The notes: generated by a model not told the origin, from the letters alone. 64,000 nucleotides of DNA from Chrysaora quinquecirrha (GCA_014526335.1 JACTAT010000049.1:620001-684000); one strand, 5' to 3'; positions 1 to 11,279 are shown, counted from the stretch's first letter. Numbers and translations are program-made.

Positions 1-1
1 C

Positions 2-424
2 ATGCTTTGTGGTGAAGAAATCACTGAAGCAGAAGCCTTGTCTGCGATACAAAGGTCTATTGATCTTTTAGGGTCTGCTTTTGCATCTATTACTTCATTC
101 AGGCGTTACCGTTTCAGAAGGCTGATAAAACAAGATTTCGAGTCTGTTTGCAAAAATAATACTGATGGAAAACCATGTAAACATCTTTTCGGCGATGATT
201 TACCTAGTCAAATTAAAAAGATTTCAAAAGAAAACAAACTTTTCAAATCAAGTACTCAGACATCCGTAAAAAATCAGAAGAATTTTCCTGCGAATAAGAA
301 GCAGTTCAAACCCTATAATGGGAAGTTTGCTACAATTCAAAAAGCCAATAGGAGAGTTTTCTTTAATCGGAAAAAATCAAACCAGGACAAGGCTGATAAA
401 ACAAGAGATACAAAAAACGCATAA
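2..424 (+). CDS. DIRS-type retrotransposon Gag-like protein, C-terminal part
   Basis: The frame is open from the window edge and ends in a TAA at 422-424. The end of the protein is rich in Lys, Asn and Gln, as expected of a nucleic-acid-binding Gag tail. It overlaps the RT frame that begins at 318, and overlapping frames are usual in DIRS elements. Identification rests mainly on position, directly before an RT/RNase H/tyrosine recombinase series; the Gag itself has no diagnostic motif visible here. The N-terminus lies outside the window. A host coding origin is unlikely because of the downstream pol. Confidence 0.55.
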   Translation: MLCGEEITEAEALSAIQRSIDLLGSAFASITSFRRYRFRRLIKQDFESVCKNNTDGKPCKHLFGDDLPSQIKKISKENKLFKSSTQTSVKNQKNFPANKKQFKPYNGKFATIQKANRRVFFNRKKSNQDKADKTRDTKNA

Positions 425-2391
425 ACTCCCTGTCCAGGACGGGAGAACCAAACATTTTGTAAATCCTTGGAAAATATTGACTAAAGACAAAAAAATTTTG
501 AGTTATGTTCAGGGAGTGAACCTTCCGTTTTTGAAAAGACCGATACAGTATTCTCTTCCGATAACGACGGCAAGTTCAGAACAGGAGTTCGAAGTACTAG
601 ATGCAGAAATAAATTCCTTGTTAGAGAAGGGAGCTGTAGAGGAAGTACCTCAGTCTCAGGTGAAATTCGTAAGTCGCCTTTTTACAATACCGAGGAAATC
701 GGGCGGTCTGCGTCCTATAATAAATCAAAGACCATTGAACAAATTTATTGCAAAAGAAACATTAAAAATGGAGGGTCTGCAAAACTTAAAAACCCTGCTA
801 AGTCAAGGGGACTTTATGACCAAGATAGACCTAACCGATGCATATCTAACAGTTCCAATGGCACAAGAAGCTTCTCGATACCTCGCCTTCATTTTCAACG
901 GGAAGACATTCAATTTCACGATGTTACCCTTCGGCCTAAACATTTCTCCCAGAGTTTTCACAAGAATTTGCAAACCAATTGTTGCTCATCTGAGATCTAT
1001 GGGAGTAAGGACGATATGCCGAAAACCTTCAACGAAAGTCATACTCATTGCAATCTGGTAACAAATCTTCTAGCAGACCCTGGTTTTCTTATAAACCAAG
1101 GAAAATCATAACTGACTCCATGTCAGGAGATAACTTATCTTGAGTTGGTTATAAATTCAATGAAAATGTCAATTTCTCTTCCAGCAGAAAAAGAAAATCA
1201 TATATTTCAGGTCACCCAGGAAATGATGCAACAGAGGTATGTAACTACTCGGCAATTAGCCAGCTTTATAGGAGTAGCGATGTCTTCAAGGGTAGCCTGG
1301 CTAGAAGCACCCCTTCACCTCAGAAACCTGCAAAGAGACTTAAACTTTTATCAGAAAGTTCTCCCAAAGAGAAACTTCTACAATCAGAAAATTCAGATTT
1401 CAGAATTTGGCAGAGAAGACCTTCCATGGTGGAGAGACACTCTAAACCACCATACTGAGAACAAAATTCTTCCCCCTCCAGTGGACTTCCAAGTTTATTC
1501 AGATGCTTCTTCAAGAGCTTGGGGGGCGTTCAGGTTTTCTGGTCAAGCAATCAGATTCATTGGCACATAAATCTAAAAGAACTGATGGCTGCTTTTCTAA
1601 CAGTAAAAAATCTTTTCTCAACTCACAGAGATATTCATATTCAGCTTGTTTTAGACAACAGGACAGCTGTGTCGTACATCAACAGGATGGGAGGCACAAG
1701 ATCAAAGCTGTTGTCTGATCTTGCAGTAAATGTGTGGGAATGGGCGCTGTCAAGAAAGATCCATCTGTCAGCAGTCTTCATTCCAGGAAAGCAGAATGTG
1801 ACAGCAGACCAGCTTTCAAAAATCAAATCGTACTCAACAGAATTAGAACTGTGCCCTAGAAGGTTTCAACAGATTGCAGCAGCTTATTCCATACCAGAGA
1901 TAGATCTGTTCGCTTCTGCCCTCAACCACAGGGTGAGCAATTACGTGTCTTGGGTTCAAGATCTGAATGCAGTAGCAGTAGATGCTTTCTCGATAGACTG
2001 GGGGGGATTGCAAGATAGCCTACGCGTTTCCCCCTTTGGCATCATAGATCGTTGTCTCAGAAAAATATCCACGGATCAGGCCACAGTAATTCTTGTAACA
2101 CCTCTGTGGAGGTCAAGACCGTGGTACCCTGTGCTTCTGAGGATGTGTGTGGACAGACCACTTCTCCTCCCAATGAGTCAAACACTAACAACACCATTGC
2201 AGAATCATATCCAATTAGTCGCCGGGCTTCTTTCAGGAAATCATTCGCATTGTCGACGGTTCCTGAACGGGTGTCCCAGATACTGCAAGCTTTGTGGCGA
2301 GCAAGCACTGAAAAGCACTATCAATCAGCATGGAAGATTTTCAGTAGCTGGTGTGTTCAAAGGGCGGAAGATCCAATTTCTTGTTCTTTAA
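318..2391 (+). pseudogene. DIRS-type RT, RNase H and methyltransferase-like region, frame-broken
   Basis: Three successive open stretches (318-1061, 1145-1570, 1519-2391) carry the pol domains. RT motif A is visible as DLTDAYLTVP near 822-852, followed by the primer-grip-like MLPFGLNISP near 921-950. The YxDD box is damaged: a small deletion at about 1005-1015 removes the residues before the two Asp and shifts the frame, and a TAA follows near 1109. RNase H begins with VYSDASSRAWG near 1495-1527, where another frameshift occurs. After RNase H comes a region with LFAS and DAFSIDW that resembles the Dam-like methyltransferase domain described for DIRS elements. It cannot make active RT as it stands. 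The family is clear from the downstream tyrosine recombinase; the methyltransferase assignment is weaker. Confidence 0.8.
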
Positions 2392-3183
2392 TGAGAATAA
2401 TGGAATTCCTATCGCATCTTTATTTCGATAAGAATTTACAATACAGAACGATCAATGTATATCGAAGTGCTATATCTATGACTCATTGGCCGGAAAATGG
2501 TACTTTGATAGGATAGCATCCATTGTTGAGTCGTATTATGAAAGGAATTTTTGAGTTGCGGAACCCGTGTCCCAGATATTATGAAACATGGGATGTTTTG
2601 GTTCTTTTGAATTATCTTCATGAACTCGGTACCATCGAGTCACTATCGTTGAAATTATTGAAATTATGGCTCTAGTCTCGTTTAGCAGAGCAAACTCCCT
2701 ACATAAATTGGATATCAGGTATAGAACATACAAGCACGATGGAGTAAATTTTAGAATTCAAGAATTAACAAAAACATCCAATTGTCATTCAAAAATAAAA
2801 GAAATTTTCTTTGCGTCGTATCCTGGGGATGAAAGGCTAGATGTTACTGCTCATTTGAGACAGTATGAGAATTTAACTATGAAATTCAGAGATCCAGAAT
2901 AGACACGTCTGTTCCTGGCAATTGTTAAACCACATAATCCAGTACAAACAAGTACACTGAGTAGATGGATGACGACGATATTGAGGAATGCAGGCATTAA
3001 TACATATATTTACAGAGGACAATCTGTTCGATCTGCTTCATCAACTGCTGCAGCAAGAGCAGGAGCATCATTAGCAGATATAATGAAGGCTGGAGACTGG
3101 TCAAGGGAGTATACGTTCCAAAAATTTTACTTTCGCGCAGATCCTCTGGCCTCTGTTGGCAGGAAGGTTCTGTCCTCCTGTTG
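2052..3183 (+). pseudogene. DIRS-type tyrosine recombinase (YR), broken
   Basis: The open stretch 2052-2516 has a recombinase N-terminal core-binding region (for example STEKHYQSAWKIFSSWC near 2306-2350). Segments at 2666-2902 and 2969-3183 carry the catalytic half. The second segment has VRSASSTAAARAG near 3026-3064, matching the box-II HxxR region, but the usual His position reads Gln or Ser. The likely nucleophile is the Tyr of FQKFYFR near 3116-3136. Breaks are a TAG at 2514-2516, a frame change before 2666 and a TAG at 2900-2902. YR rather than a DDE integrase, placed after RT/RNase H, is the defining feature of DIRS/Ngaro-type elements. The frame overlaps the end of the RT frame by about 340 bases. 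Confidence 0.85.
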
Positions 3184-3186
3184 AAA

Positions 3187-3570
3187 TCTGCACCTGTGAT
3201 GACTTGGAGCACATGAGATGTAATTAACAGTTGTACAAAGGTACACTTACCTGCAGTGCAGCTGGAATTATATCTCATGTGCGACAATGTCATCACACCT
3301 GACCTCTGTAAAACATATATATATAAAAAAAAAAATTTCTTTTCATTACGAAATTGTTGCCCAGCCCACAGAACAAACATTTCACTACAGCAAATTAAAC
3401 GAGGAAGATCAAGGATGTGGGTGTGGTTTGAATCAAATCGAAAACGAGGTTGAAAACGCTATGGAGACGAGGCGTTGTCATGGCAACTGCACCTGTGATG
3501 ACATTGTCGCACATGAGATATAATTCCAGCTGCACTGCAGGTAAGTTTACCGTTGTACAACTGTTAATTA
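3187..3570. repeat. DIRS 3' terminal repeat complex (nested inverted and direct repeats)
   Basis: Just after the YR stop, 3221-3298 is an almost perfect inverted copy of 3494-3570. A second, direct copy of the start of the right arm lies at 3189-3225 against 3488-3525. The arms contain a TGTGATGAC word. An AT-rich spacer with a long A run lies between them. DIRS elements end in inverted terminal repeats plus an internal complementary region, and this arrangement fits that plan. The 5' partner lies outside the window. Confidence 0.7.
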
Positions 3571-5399
3571 CTTTTGTCTTTTTACAGGAGGTGACAAGTA
3601 TGTTTCCTATATCTGAACATTTCTCCTAAGAATTTTGGAAAAGATTTGCCAAAAGAACCAGATTTATAGCATTCCTGCTTTTGAAAAAAATGGATTTTGG
3701 CTTGGAGGCTTTTTGTTTTTAAAATTCAGGTTTCGGAAATGATTTTCAGAAGAACACGCCTGCGGAAAACATCAACACTTTGCTGTTTGGCTATTTGCTG
3801 GGCTGTCAATATTGTCAAGTTGAAAGTTGTTATCAGTATTATCAAGTAGACACTTGATATACTGACCGCCTTACTTGATATACGGGAATTAAAGCAAGTT
3901 GGCAAAAAACACTTTTTTGTGTTTCTTGCGTTTTGCTACTGCTGTGGGATTTCTGAAGCCTGACCCTTTCCGTCGCCACGGACTCCTTTGAAAGAAGTTT
4001 CCTAATCTTGCTCTAATACACATTTATCACGTTTTACACATTTATCTACCCATTTTTGTGATTGGAGGAGTGTGCTACAAATTGTTGGAATTTTGGAAGA
4101 AATTTTGGAAGAAAAACGAACGTAAATAAGGAACACAACACATAGCGCTGGTTTATTTGATTGCATGTTGCGTATAACTGTGTTTGTCTCTCTTATCCAG
4201 GTGCTTCCTTTATATTATTTAAGGTGGTAAAGGGTTTACTGGGAGACGTGATTTGCCATATTTTATCATTGGGAAACATGAAACACGAATTTTTTCAATG
4301 TGAAATGTAATGGCAAACATTTCTGTCTCCATCATTCGTGATCCGGACCACCCTTTACCAGCCTTCATTGTTATAGTTTAAGGTTCTTTGTTTAATTTTA
4401 ATACCATCGACTTATACTATTGAATGTCAGCTAACAATTTGTTTCTGAACCTGTTTTATTTTTAAAAAATCTTTGTTGCTAGTAGTATAACTACTTTAGA
4501 TTTTTCAGCTTATGTAGGTTCTTCAGAAAGTAGGTTGCTTAATATCTATTTCATTTGTTCATTAATATTTTTTTCATTTGTTCCTTAATATTTATTTGGT
4601 AGGTTCCTTAATATCTATTTCATTTGTTTTCTTCACCTTTTTATGAAAGAAGTGAAAAAGAACAATCAGAAAACCATCTTACAGTTCTCAGCGTTTCAAA
4701 GTTTCAAACGTAGCAGTCATTATGTCGGAATTTCTTGTCAAAGATGAAACTAACAGTCTGTTGAACTAACCTCTGCAGATAGAAACCAACATTGGTCACC
4801 CATGTAACCAATGTGGTTGGCCACAAAAAACTTTTTCAGAGTTTTATAATTGTCTTTCAAATACATCAAATAACCCGCCAAAATTTGAATTGCTCGCTCC
4901 AGCATTAACTATAAGCCCATTCTAAAGCCATTTTGAAGCTCTTTCAAAAACTTTTGCACTGACTGGAAAGCTGCGTAATTTACTGCAATTGTTCAGTGGA
5001 AAGAAATTGAAGTAGTGTCCGTTAGTAATGCAAACTCAAGGCAAGAACCCAACACAATCCAGGAATTCACCCACATATTAACCATATTCTACCGGGGGTT
5101 ACAGTCTTACACACTCATGACTCTACCTAAAACTTATGCGAGGTTAATTTTAGATTATTCATTTTCTGACGATAGAATGCTTGCTTGATAGCCCGCCGTT
5201 GCCCACTATATTTTTTAGTGATATTTCACGTCAATGCCTCCAAATATTCTTAAGACAAAGAAAAGTAAACGTTTATATGGTGAAAATGGGCACAAAGGCT
5301 TTTTGAGTACACTTTTTTGGGACAATTTTTATCAGAAACCTAGATCTAGCCACTCCTGAAATTCAAGAAACTTACAGAACTACATCAAAAATAATTCGA
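3571..5399. other. Non-coding stretch with a small MITE candidate and local direct repeats
   Basis: No credible gene is seen. At 4221-4365 a short segment is bounded by inverted ends (AAGGTGGTAAAGGGT against its reverse near 4348-4365), a possible MITE of about 145 bp. At 4531-4628 a phrase containing TTAATATCTATTTCATTTG recurs two to three times. The rest is AT-rich without structure I could identify. Confidence 0.4.
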
Positions 5400-5795
5400 A
5401 ACCGGTGCAATTATATGCCGCATTTGTTTGACACGTTGATACGATTTAGGAGTCATGAGATAGCTATCATGGCCGATATAGAGAAAGCATTTCATCAAAT
5501 AGAAATTAAGGAGCACAATAGAGACTATCTCAGGTTTTTGTGATATGATAGCATCGGTAGCGAGTCTCGTAAAGTAATTCAATTACGTATGAAGCGTCTA
5601 CCGTTCGGTATTACTCCAAGTCCTTCTATTCAGTGCAAAGATTTATTATTGTCCAGTAGTGTTCTGTACCATACAAAATATATGAAATTCAACGATAAAA
5701 TGAGTTCTGACATCCAACTTTTAAAGGCTCACATTCATTACGGATGTCCTCAGGAACTTTGTGACATAGCCTTAGAAGAACAACAACATGTATGA
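5400..5795 (+). pseudogene. BEL/Pao reverse transcriptase fragment
   Basis: In one frame the sequence reads LFDTLIRFRSHEIAIMADIE and continues KAFHQIEI, then RDYLRFL, a TGA stop at 5541-5543, and MKRLPFGITPSPS. The RFR...ADIEKAFHQ...LRFLW spacing is characteristic of BEL/Pao RT motif A, and FGITPSP is the following conserved block. The stop sits where the family normally has Trp (TGG to TGA). No flanking gag, integrase or LTR is seen, so this is an isolated scrap. It differs in sequence from the larger BEL element at 13091-19025. Confidence 0.7.
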
Positions 5796-6207
5796 AAAAA
5801 GTTTGTTGAATGAATGAAAGCAACTTAACCATTTTGACATGCAAAGGGCTTGGGGATTTATGTTTGGAAACATCAAAACTCACCAGAAATCTACCGATTA
5901 ATCATTTCTATGGCTCCTGTTCTGTTTCATGGGCATTTTTTCTGGCAACAAGTTTATGATGCTCTCCGATGTTTTTTTTCAGAGTAGTCACAGGGAATAA
6001 AATCCAGGAAAGTATTTGTTTCTTCTGGCTGCCAGGAGTCATTCTGAGAGATCAAAAAGCATTCAAGAACAATTTATTTTAAAACATTTAAAACATTATA
6101 TGTTTCTAACTTTGAAGAGTATATTTACGAACCTAAAGCTGGAGATCGCCGCATATTTTCAAGTTTGGTTTTAGTGTCAAAAGAATAAGACGTAGTAACT
6201 TATACAT

Positions 6208-6286
6208 AGTTACTACATATTTAACTACTACATAGTTGAATATGAAGAAACTACGAAAACAAGACAGAGATAAATATGTAGTAACT
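6208..6286. repeat. Short perfect inverted repeat
   Basis: AGTTACTACATATTTA at 6208-6223 is exactly inverted at 6271-6286 with a 47-base spacer. It could form a small hairpin. No flanking duplication is evident, so it is not called a transposon. Confidence 0.5.
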
Positions 6287-6622
6287 ACGACAAGAAAGAG
6301 ATGACAATGTTGAACAAACAAGGAAGAACAAAGAGAGCAAATGCCAATTGACCTGTAACTTTGCAGTGTAAGGTCAATCTTGTCACTTGTTTTATTTTGT
6401 CAAGAAAAGTGAGGCCTCAGGGGAGATATTTCATGAAAAGGCAAAGTAACAAACCTTAGTTTGATCTCTAATTTGTTTAATCACAAATTCTTCAGATCCA
6501 CCTTAAAATTCGTCTTCAGCAGTGTCTATTTCCATTTGCTCACCAATAATGTCAATTTCATCAACTCTTTCCCAGACATAGACTGACACATCAGTCGACA
6601 TAATAATGAAATTTGCTTGTCT

Positions 6623-6748
6623 CTACTCTAGCTCTTCTGGCTGTTCTGGTAAGCTACTGTCACACTGTTCTGGCTCTTCTGGCAAGCTACTGTTATGCTG
6701 CTCCAATTTGTTTGAGAGGGCATTGAATATCCAGGCAACCATCCCCAT
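6623..6748 (-). CDS. Short ORF with repeated Glu/Pro-rich phrase, possible exon remnant
   Basis: On the minus strand an ATG at 6748-6746 opens a 41-residue frame containing two copies of SSLPE(E/Q)PEQ-like sequence and ending in a TAG at 6625-6623. The same frame continues past the stop for about 50 further codons with acidic, protein-like composition before a TAA. This could be a decayed host exon. The DNA repeat alone could also produce the pattern. Function is unknown. Confidence 0.25.
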   Translation of the reverse strand: MGMVAWIFNALSNKLEQHNSSLPEEPEQCDSSLPEQPEELE

Positions 6749-7538
6749 AATTTATTGATGTTAAACGTTCCAATGGCTACCATGAAGTTTTTTACGCTCT
6801 TACCATCAGAATGGTGAATGGTGATAATGAAAAAAGCAAACGGATATAAATAGTAGTTAATAAAACAAATAAGGATATAAAACATAATAATAAAGATAAA
6901 ATTAACAAAATATGTAAGGTGTGAAAATGAATGAAAAGTGTAAAGTGGTTTAGAGTTATACCTCACTTGAAACCTTAGATTTATTACTTGGAAAACTATA
7001 TTCATTACATATACAAACAATAGTTATGTCAAAAATACGTCCCAAGTACTCTACCTGCTGTCCTGTAATCTTTCATCATGAACTTGTATCTTTATATTTT
7101 CTTTCAATATTTATATTTAACAGGACTACAGGACATAAACCATTGCTATCCATACTGATTACTACCTAATGATATTGATCATTATTGTTTTCCTAATATT
7201 ATTAAAACTTTTAACCTTTAAATAATATAGGCACTTACTAGATCCTTTAAGAATTTGCCCAATGAGTTTCAAACAAAGTGATAATAAACAAGAGTCTCTA
7301 CTGCCAGTCGCATGAATTGCAAGCTGAAGACATCTTAAAACTCATATCATAAGCTTAAGCGAGTAAGTGATTTCATTTTTTCGTGTTTCAACAATTGGCT
7401 CAGAGTAGGCCAAACTTTGGTTACCTGAGAGCCAATACGCAAACAAAGGGATAATAAATGAAATGAAGGAAGTAAAAATTACAAATTATATCCACCGCAG
7501 TAAGAAAGAATAAAAGGAAATTTAAACACACACACATC

Positions 7539-8659
7539 TCAATTGGGTCCCTTCTTACGTATTATTTCATCTCGTAAGCGTGCGAACAGGAAGCAGTCAT
7601 TATCTTCCATATGCTGATACTTTCTCATAACATCTCCTGTTGTTATGTGGAAAGCCAGATGCCTCTTGTTAATGTCAAAATTGAGAAGCTAGAATAGAAA
7701 ACATTGCATCCAGTCTTAACAATAATGGCCCTGTGAAGACATATTGACTAATGCATTGGTTGAATAAATATACGCATAAATGAAGTCCCTGAAGTCTCCA
7801 GAAGAAATAAATGGTCTCGAACGTACAGCAACGAATATTTTTTTACATTCAGAGAAAGACATCTTACATTTTTATTATCAGTAGCAAACAGCAGATAATG
7901 CTCTCTGTTCAGGGCGGCTAAAAGTGGCACAAAGCATAAAAAATCTGAACATTTGTTTCTGTGAATTCAATGCAGAAATACAGCATTTACTAAGATCATA
8001 TGGATGTACAGAGATGCATACGTACATTTTTGAGAACCTCTGTTTCCCCCATGAAGCCGTATTTCAGGGCAATTAACTTAGCCCAACTTCAGTTCTTTTC
8101 TGACCCGGAATGGAGCAAAGAAATTGACCTATAAAGACAGTTTCCATCAGCCACAACATTCACAGGCTCATATCCGGATTGCAGTAGATTGCATGGAATG
8201 AAGTGGTGATACCTGAAAAGTGAATGTATCAATGTTCAGTAGTGTTGTTATGGCCAGTCGCATGGCTGTGAGAAGCTCCAATAATGGAAAAAATAGTTAA
8301 GATAAAAATTGAGTTTAGTTAATTTGAGCTATTCCAAGCACAGAACAGAAAATATTCCCCCCCTTCTGGATATTCACAACAAAGAGAAAACCTAGCGCTG
8401 ATTAGTAGCCAGGTTTTCAAAGGGAAATAAAAATGCAAAGATATTACTCATTTCCCATGATGCCTTGAAAGTAGCTAGAAACGAAGATTGTTCATTTCAA
8501 CTTACCAAAATTCTATGTCTCTGTAGTTACTCTGCTGTTGAATTTGAATCTGCGGTGGCTTGGCAATATTTTTAACAGTTCCTTCAACTGATTTGCTTTT
8601 GAAAAGTCGCCAAGGCTGTCTAAAAATACTTGGCATCGTACTGGAAGCCAACAGTATTT
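7539..8659 (-). CDS. OTU-domain (ovarian tumour-type) cysteine protease gene, C-terminal exons
   Basis: Probable exons on the minus strand are 8659-8506, 8212-8026, 7917-7868 and 7688-7539. Each has AG/GT borders; the last ends in a TGA at 7541-7539. The second contains VNVVADGNCLYRSISLLHSG (about 8152-8093), the catalytic-Cys motif of OTU proteases, which in this family cleave ubiquitin or related chains. The first exon leaves two bases that join the second in phase to give Trp. The last two exons also match in phase and read as ordinary protein. Two problems remain. A TGA interrupts the OTU exon at about 8085-8083, shortly after the Cys motif, and the phase between 8026 and 7917 does not close, so an exon is missing or one border is wrong. 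The gene may be a pseudogene or mis-modelled. Earlier exons were not found upstream (above 8659). Confidence 0.65.
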
Positions 8660-9074
8660 CTAGGACAAGAAAATTCTTATCAATATCTAAGGTTCTTATT
8701 CACTGTTCACTGCAAAACAGTGAACACTAAGGAAAGTATGAATCACAATGAAAAGGTCTGAAGGAATGATTCAAGGTAGAAATTATTACCTTCAGATCAA
8801 GGAAAAACCCGGTTTTTCTGATAAACCTAGTTGTTCTGAATAATAGAGCACTTCAGACATGCTTCTCTGATTTAGCTGCCCTAGCAAAAAACAAATGGCA
8901 ATGCCGACGATGCCTGACAATTTAAAAACTGTGATTTTTTGTAAAATTGAATGTTATGTGACGAGATTGCCAAATTTTTCATCTTCTATATTTATTTGCT
9001 TAGTTTATGTTTTTCACACAACAAAAGGCTAGTTTGTAGCTATCCCCGAACGATATCTCAATATTCGTCATATA

Positions 9075-9123
9075 ACAGCTATGGGCTGACAGCTATAGCC
9101 TAACAGCTATAGCCTAACAGCTA
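9075..9123. repeat. 14-bp tandem repeat
   Basis: About 3.5 copies of a 14-base unit (ACAGCTATAGCCTA and variants) directly abut the left end of the inverted-repeat element at 9124. Confidence 0.7.
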
Positions 9124-9367
9124 CAATCCTGGCCAAAATTAGCTGAGACCAAAACAAGAAAAAAACGATTTTGGTAGTTTGTCTATAACAAACATGGCGA
9201 AACCCCTCCCCCCAAGTCAATGTTGTTTTTCCCAGCCAGTCTACTTCATGGTGATTACAAAATAATACTTCCAGCTTAACAACATTGACTTTATAGGGGT
9301 GGGGAGGAGTTCCAAGTGCGACATGCTGATTTGAAGCTTATTTTCTCACCTATTTTGGCCAGGATTG
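9124..9367. mobile_element. Small inverted-repeat (MITE-like) element
   Basis: The segment begins CAATCCTGGCCAAAAT and ends with the exact reverse complement at 9352-9367. Similarity extends inward (a short TGAGA match, then a C-rich stretch and a GTCAATGTTGTT word near both ends). It has no coding capacity. A TA lies just left, but the right flank reads TCTA, so the target duplication is not clean. The terminal style is Tc1/mariner-like, but the superfamily is not proven. Confidence 0.6.
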
Positions 9368-9793
9368 TCTATACGATTGAATTAGAAAAGTCTTAATTAT
9401 TTACTTTTGATGTATTCTCAGATGTTCATGTTCCAATGACATAGTTGCAAAAATTTGGTCAATAGACTTAAGAAATTGCCGATATTGGCAAGATGACATT
9501 ATTGGATGACAGCATTAGAGTGTTGATGGAGTTTGTTTTTACAGACACATGTAAGGAAATGGCGGGTGTTTTATCATCAACGTGATAGTTAGAAATAGAG
9601 GTGCTCATATCAGGTTTTGTAAACTTGATTTCAGATTGATTTCATTTGATAATATTTTACCCGCTGTACATTTGGGCTTAGATTTACCAGCAGGCTTTGC
9701 TGCTAATTGCCGTGGCACCATTAGCTGCAACATGAAAATTACTTCAAATTGATTTTGATTAATTTGTTGATAGGCTCGTATTTCTTTTCACTT
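9368..9793. other. Non-coding stretch upstream of the Rep-like gene
   Basis: AT-rich with no ORF or repeat seen. It does not contain the GGTTACTCG iteron word found downstream, so the left boundary of the Rep-bearing unit cannot be placed here. Confidence 0.4.
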
Positions 9794-9802
9794 GTATATA
9801 AG
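9794..9802 (+). promoter_or_regulatory. TATA-box candidate for the Rep-like gene
   Basis: GTATATAAG lies about 32 bases before the reading frame opens at 9827, at a normal TATA-to-start spacing if transcription begins near 9827-9832. It is a sequence match only. Confidence 0.5.
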
Positions 9803-9826
9803 TTCGTTCATCGACACATTACATAG

Positions 9827-11266
9827 CTATCTACAGAACGTGTTGCTAGCCTAATTCATATTGTTACTGTGGTTGCAAAGGCGTGCGAGTTAAGACAACT
9901 AAGTGGACGAGTGCTCCAAAAATGTTACATAATAACATATAGTTGGGCTGATATGTCTAAATTCCCAACCAAGAGAGAATTTGCCAAAGGTGTTGTTGAA
10001 GCATATTCACAAGGGAATTCAAATGCAGAAGTGAAGCACTGGGTTTGCTGCAAAGAAACTCATGCTGATGGTGGTTTCCATTATCATATGGCAATATCCC
10101 TCTCAGAGAACAAGCACTGAATGATGGCTAAAAAGTACTTGGAGAAGAAACATGGTATCGTCATAAATTTCACCGACAGTGACCAGTACACCTATCATAG
10201 TGCTTATTGGTATGTCCTAAAAGAAGACCCATAGCCTTTGTTAAGTGATGGCCATTCTGACCTCGATTCCGCTTCCTCACCTTTAACAGACAACGCTAAC
10301 AAGGCTCTACTGAAGAATGCTGGATGTAAAAGGTCTGGCACAACCCTTGGCTTCGAATCAGCGTCAACGAGCAATGCTTAGCCAACACAAGGACCTTCAA
10401 GAAGCACGAAACGACGTAAATTATCAAACCTAGATGTTTCTAAGGTCATTATCAAGAAAAACATTAGATCTGATACTGAGCTGCTTGCCCTTGTGAAGGA
10501 GCAAAAAGAAGAAGACAAAATGGACTTGCCAAATTTCATTCTATCAAAATCCTCAAAGGTTATGAATGAACTGATAAACGTTTCGTGGAAAATGGAGACA
10601 TCACCAAAAGAAATTCCAAGAAATATACAGAACAGAATGGAGGTTTTGTTTCAATGTGTAGAGGAGGAATGCAAAGAGGGGTGTGGCGGACAGTGGCTGG
10701 TTTGTGCTAGAGAAGTATTAAGAAACAATGGTGTGAATGCATATGTGTATGCAGCTGCTGTAAGAGAACTGTTGTTAAAAGGGAGAGGAAAGTACCGCAA
10801 TATCATGATTATTGCCCCAGCTAACTGTGGTAAGACATTTCTTTTGGATCCTTTGAATGAAACTTATGATACCTTCACGAATCCATCCAGCTCGAGCTAT
10901 ACTTGGTCGGGGGTAGAAGACAAGGAAGCGATTTTTCTTCATGATTTTCGATACTCTCAAGAGATAATGCCATGGAAAGATATCCTGCTTCTCCTAGAAG
11001 GACAAGCCTTACATCTTGCAGCTCCAAACACATCTTATGCTCTGGACATTTTATTTGATAAAGACCCACCCATTTTCGCAACTTCAAAGGAAACAATAAA
11101 ATTCCCCGGTAAATATAACACAACCGATGAGATCGAGAATGAAATGATGGTAGTTCAATGGAAAACCTTCGTTTTCCAACATCAGATTCCGGAAAGTGAT
11201 CATAAAGTTCTGCCGAGATGTAAAAAATGCTTTGCAAGCCTTATTCTGCTTGAGCATGATGCATAA
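9827..11266 (+). pseudogene. Rep-like replication initiator: HUH endonuclease plus SF3-type helicase, three in-frame stops
   Basis: A single frame runs from 9827 to the TAA at 11264-11266, interrupted only by TGA 10118-10120, TAG 10232-10234 and TAG 10379-10381, with no frameshift. Rep motif I is probably the CYIITYS stretch near 9923-9943. The metal-binding HUH motif is HYHM at 10079-10090. The Tyr motif is YVLK at 10211-10222. After a basic linker comes a helicase: Walker A APANCGKT at 10814-10837, a Walker B-like AIFLHDF at 10928-10948, and motif C-like IFATSK at 11072-11089. Such proteins nick an origin and unwind DNA in CRESS-DNA viruses, parvoviruses and Rep-encoding transposons. The first in-frame ATG (9953) falls after motif I, so the start is lost, spliced in or non-ATG. 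Full length is about 470 codons. It may be an endogenised viral gene or a rolling-circle transposon; I cannot choose from sequence alone. Confidence 0.8.
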
Positions 11267-11279
11267 TTATCTCTCAATT

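Noticed and set aside
3572..3590. Good splice-acceptor sequence (TTTTTACAG) right of the DIRS repeats
   Set aside because: No open frame follows it, so there is no exon to support.
6628..7020. 130-residue minus-strand ORF
   Set aside because: Its AT-rich, Ile/Phe/Tyr-biased composition without motif or splice support looks like chance; the overlapping short frame at 6623-6748 is more protein-like.
9827..11266. Reading TGA/TAG in the Rep frame as reassigned codons
   Set aside because: Neighbouring genes and other elements use these stops normally; simple decay is more likely.
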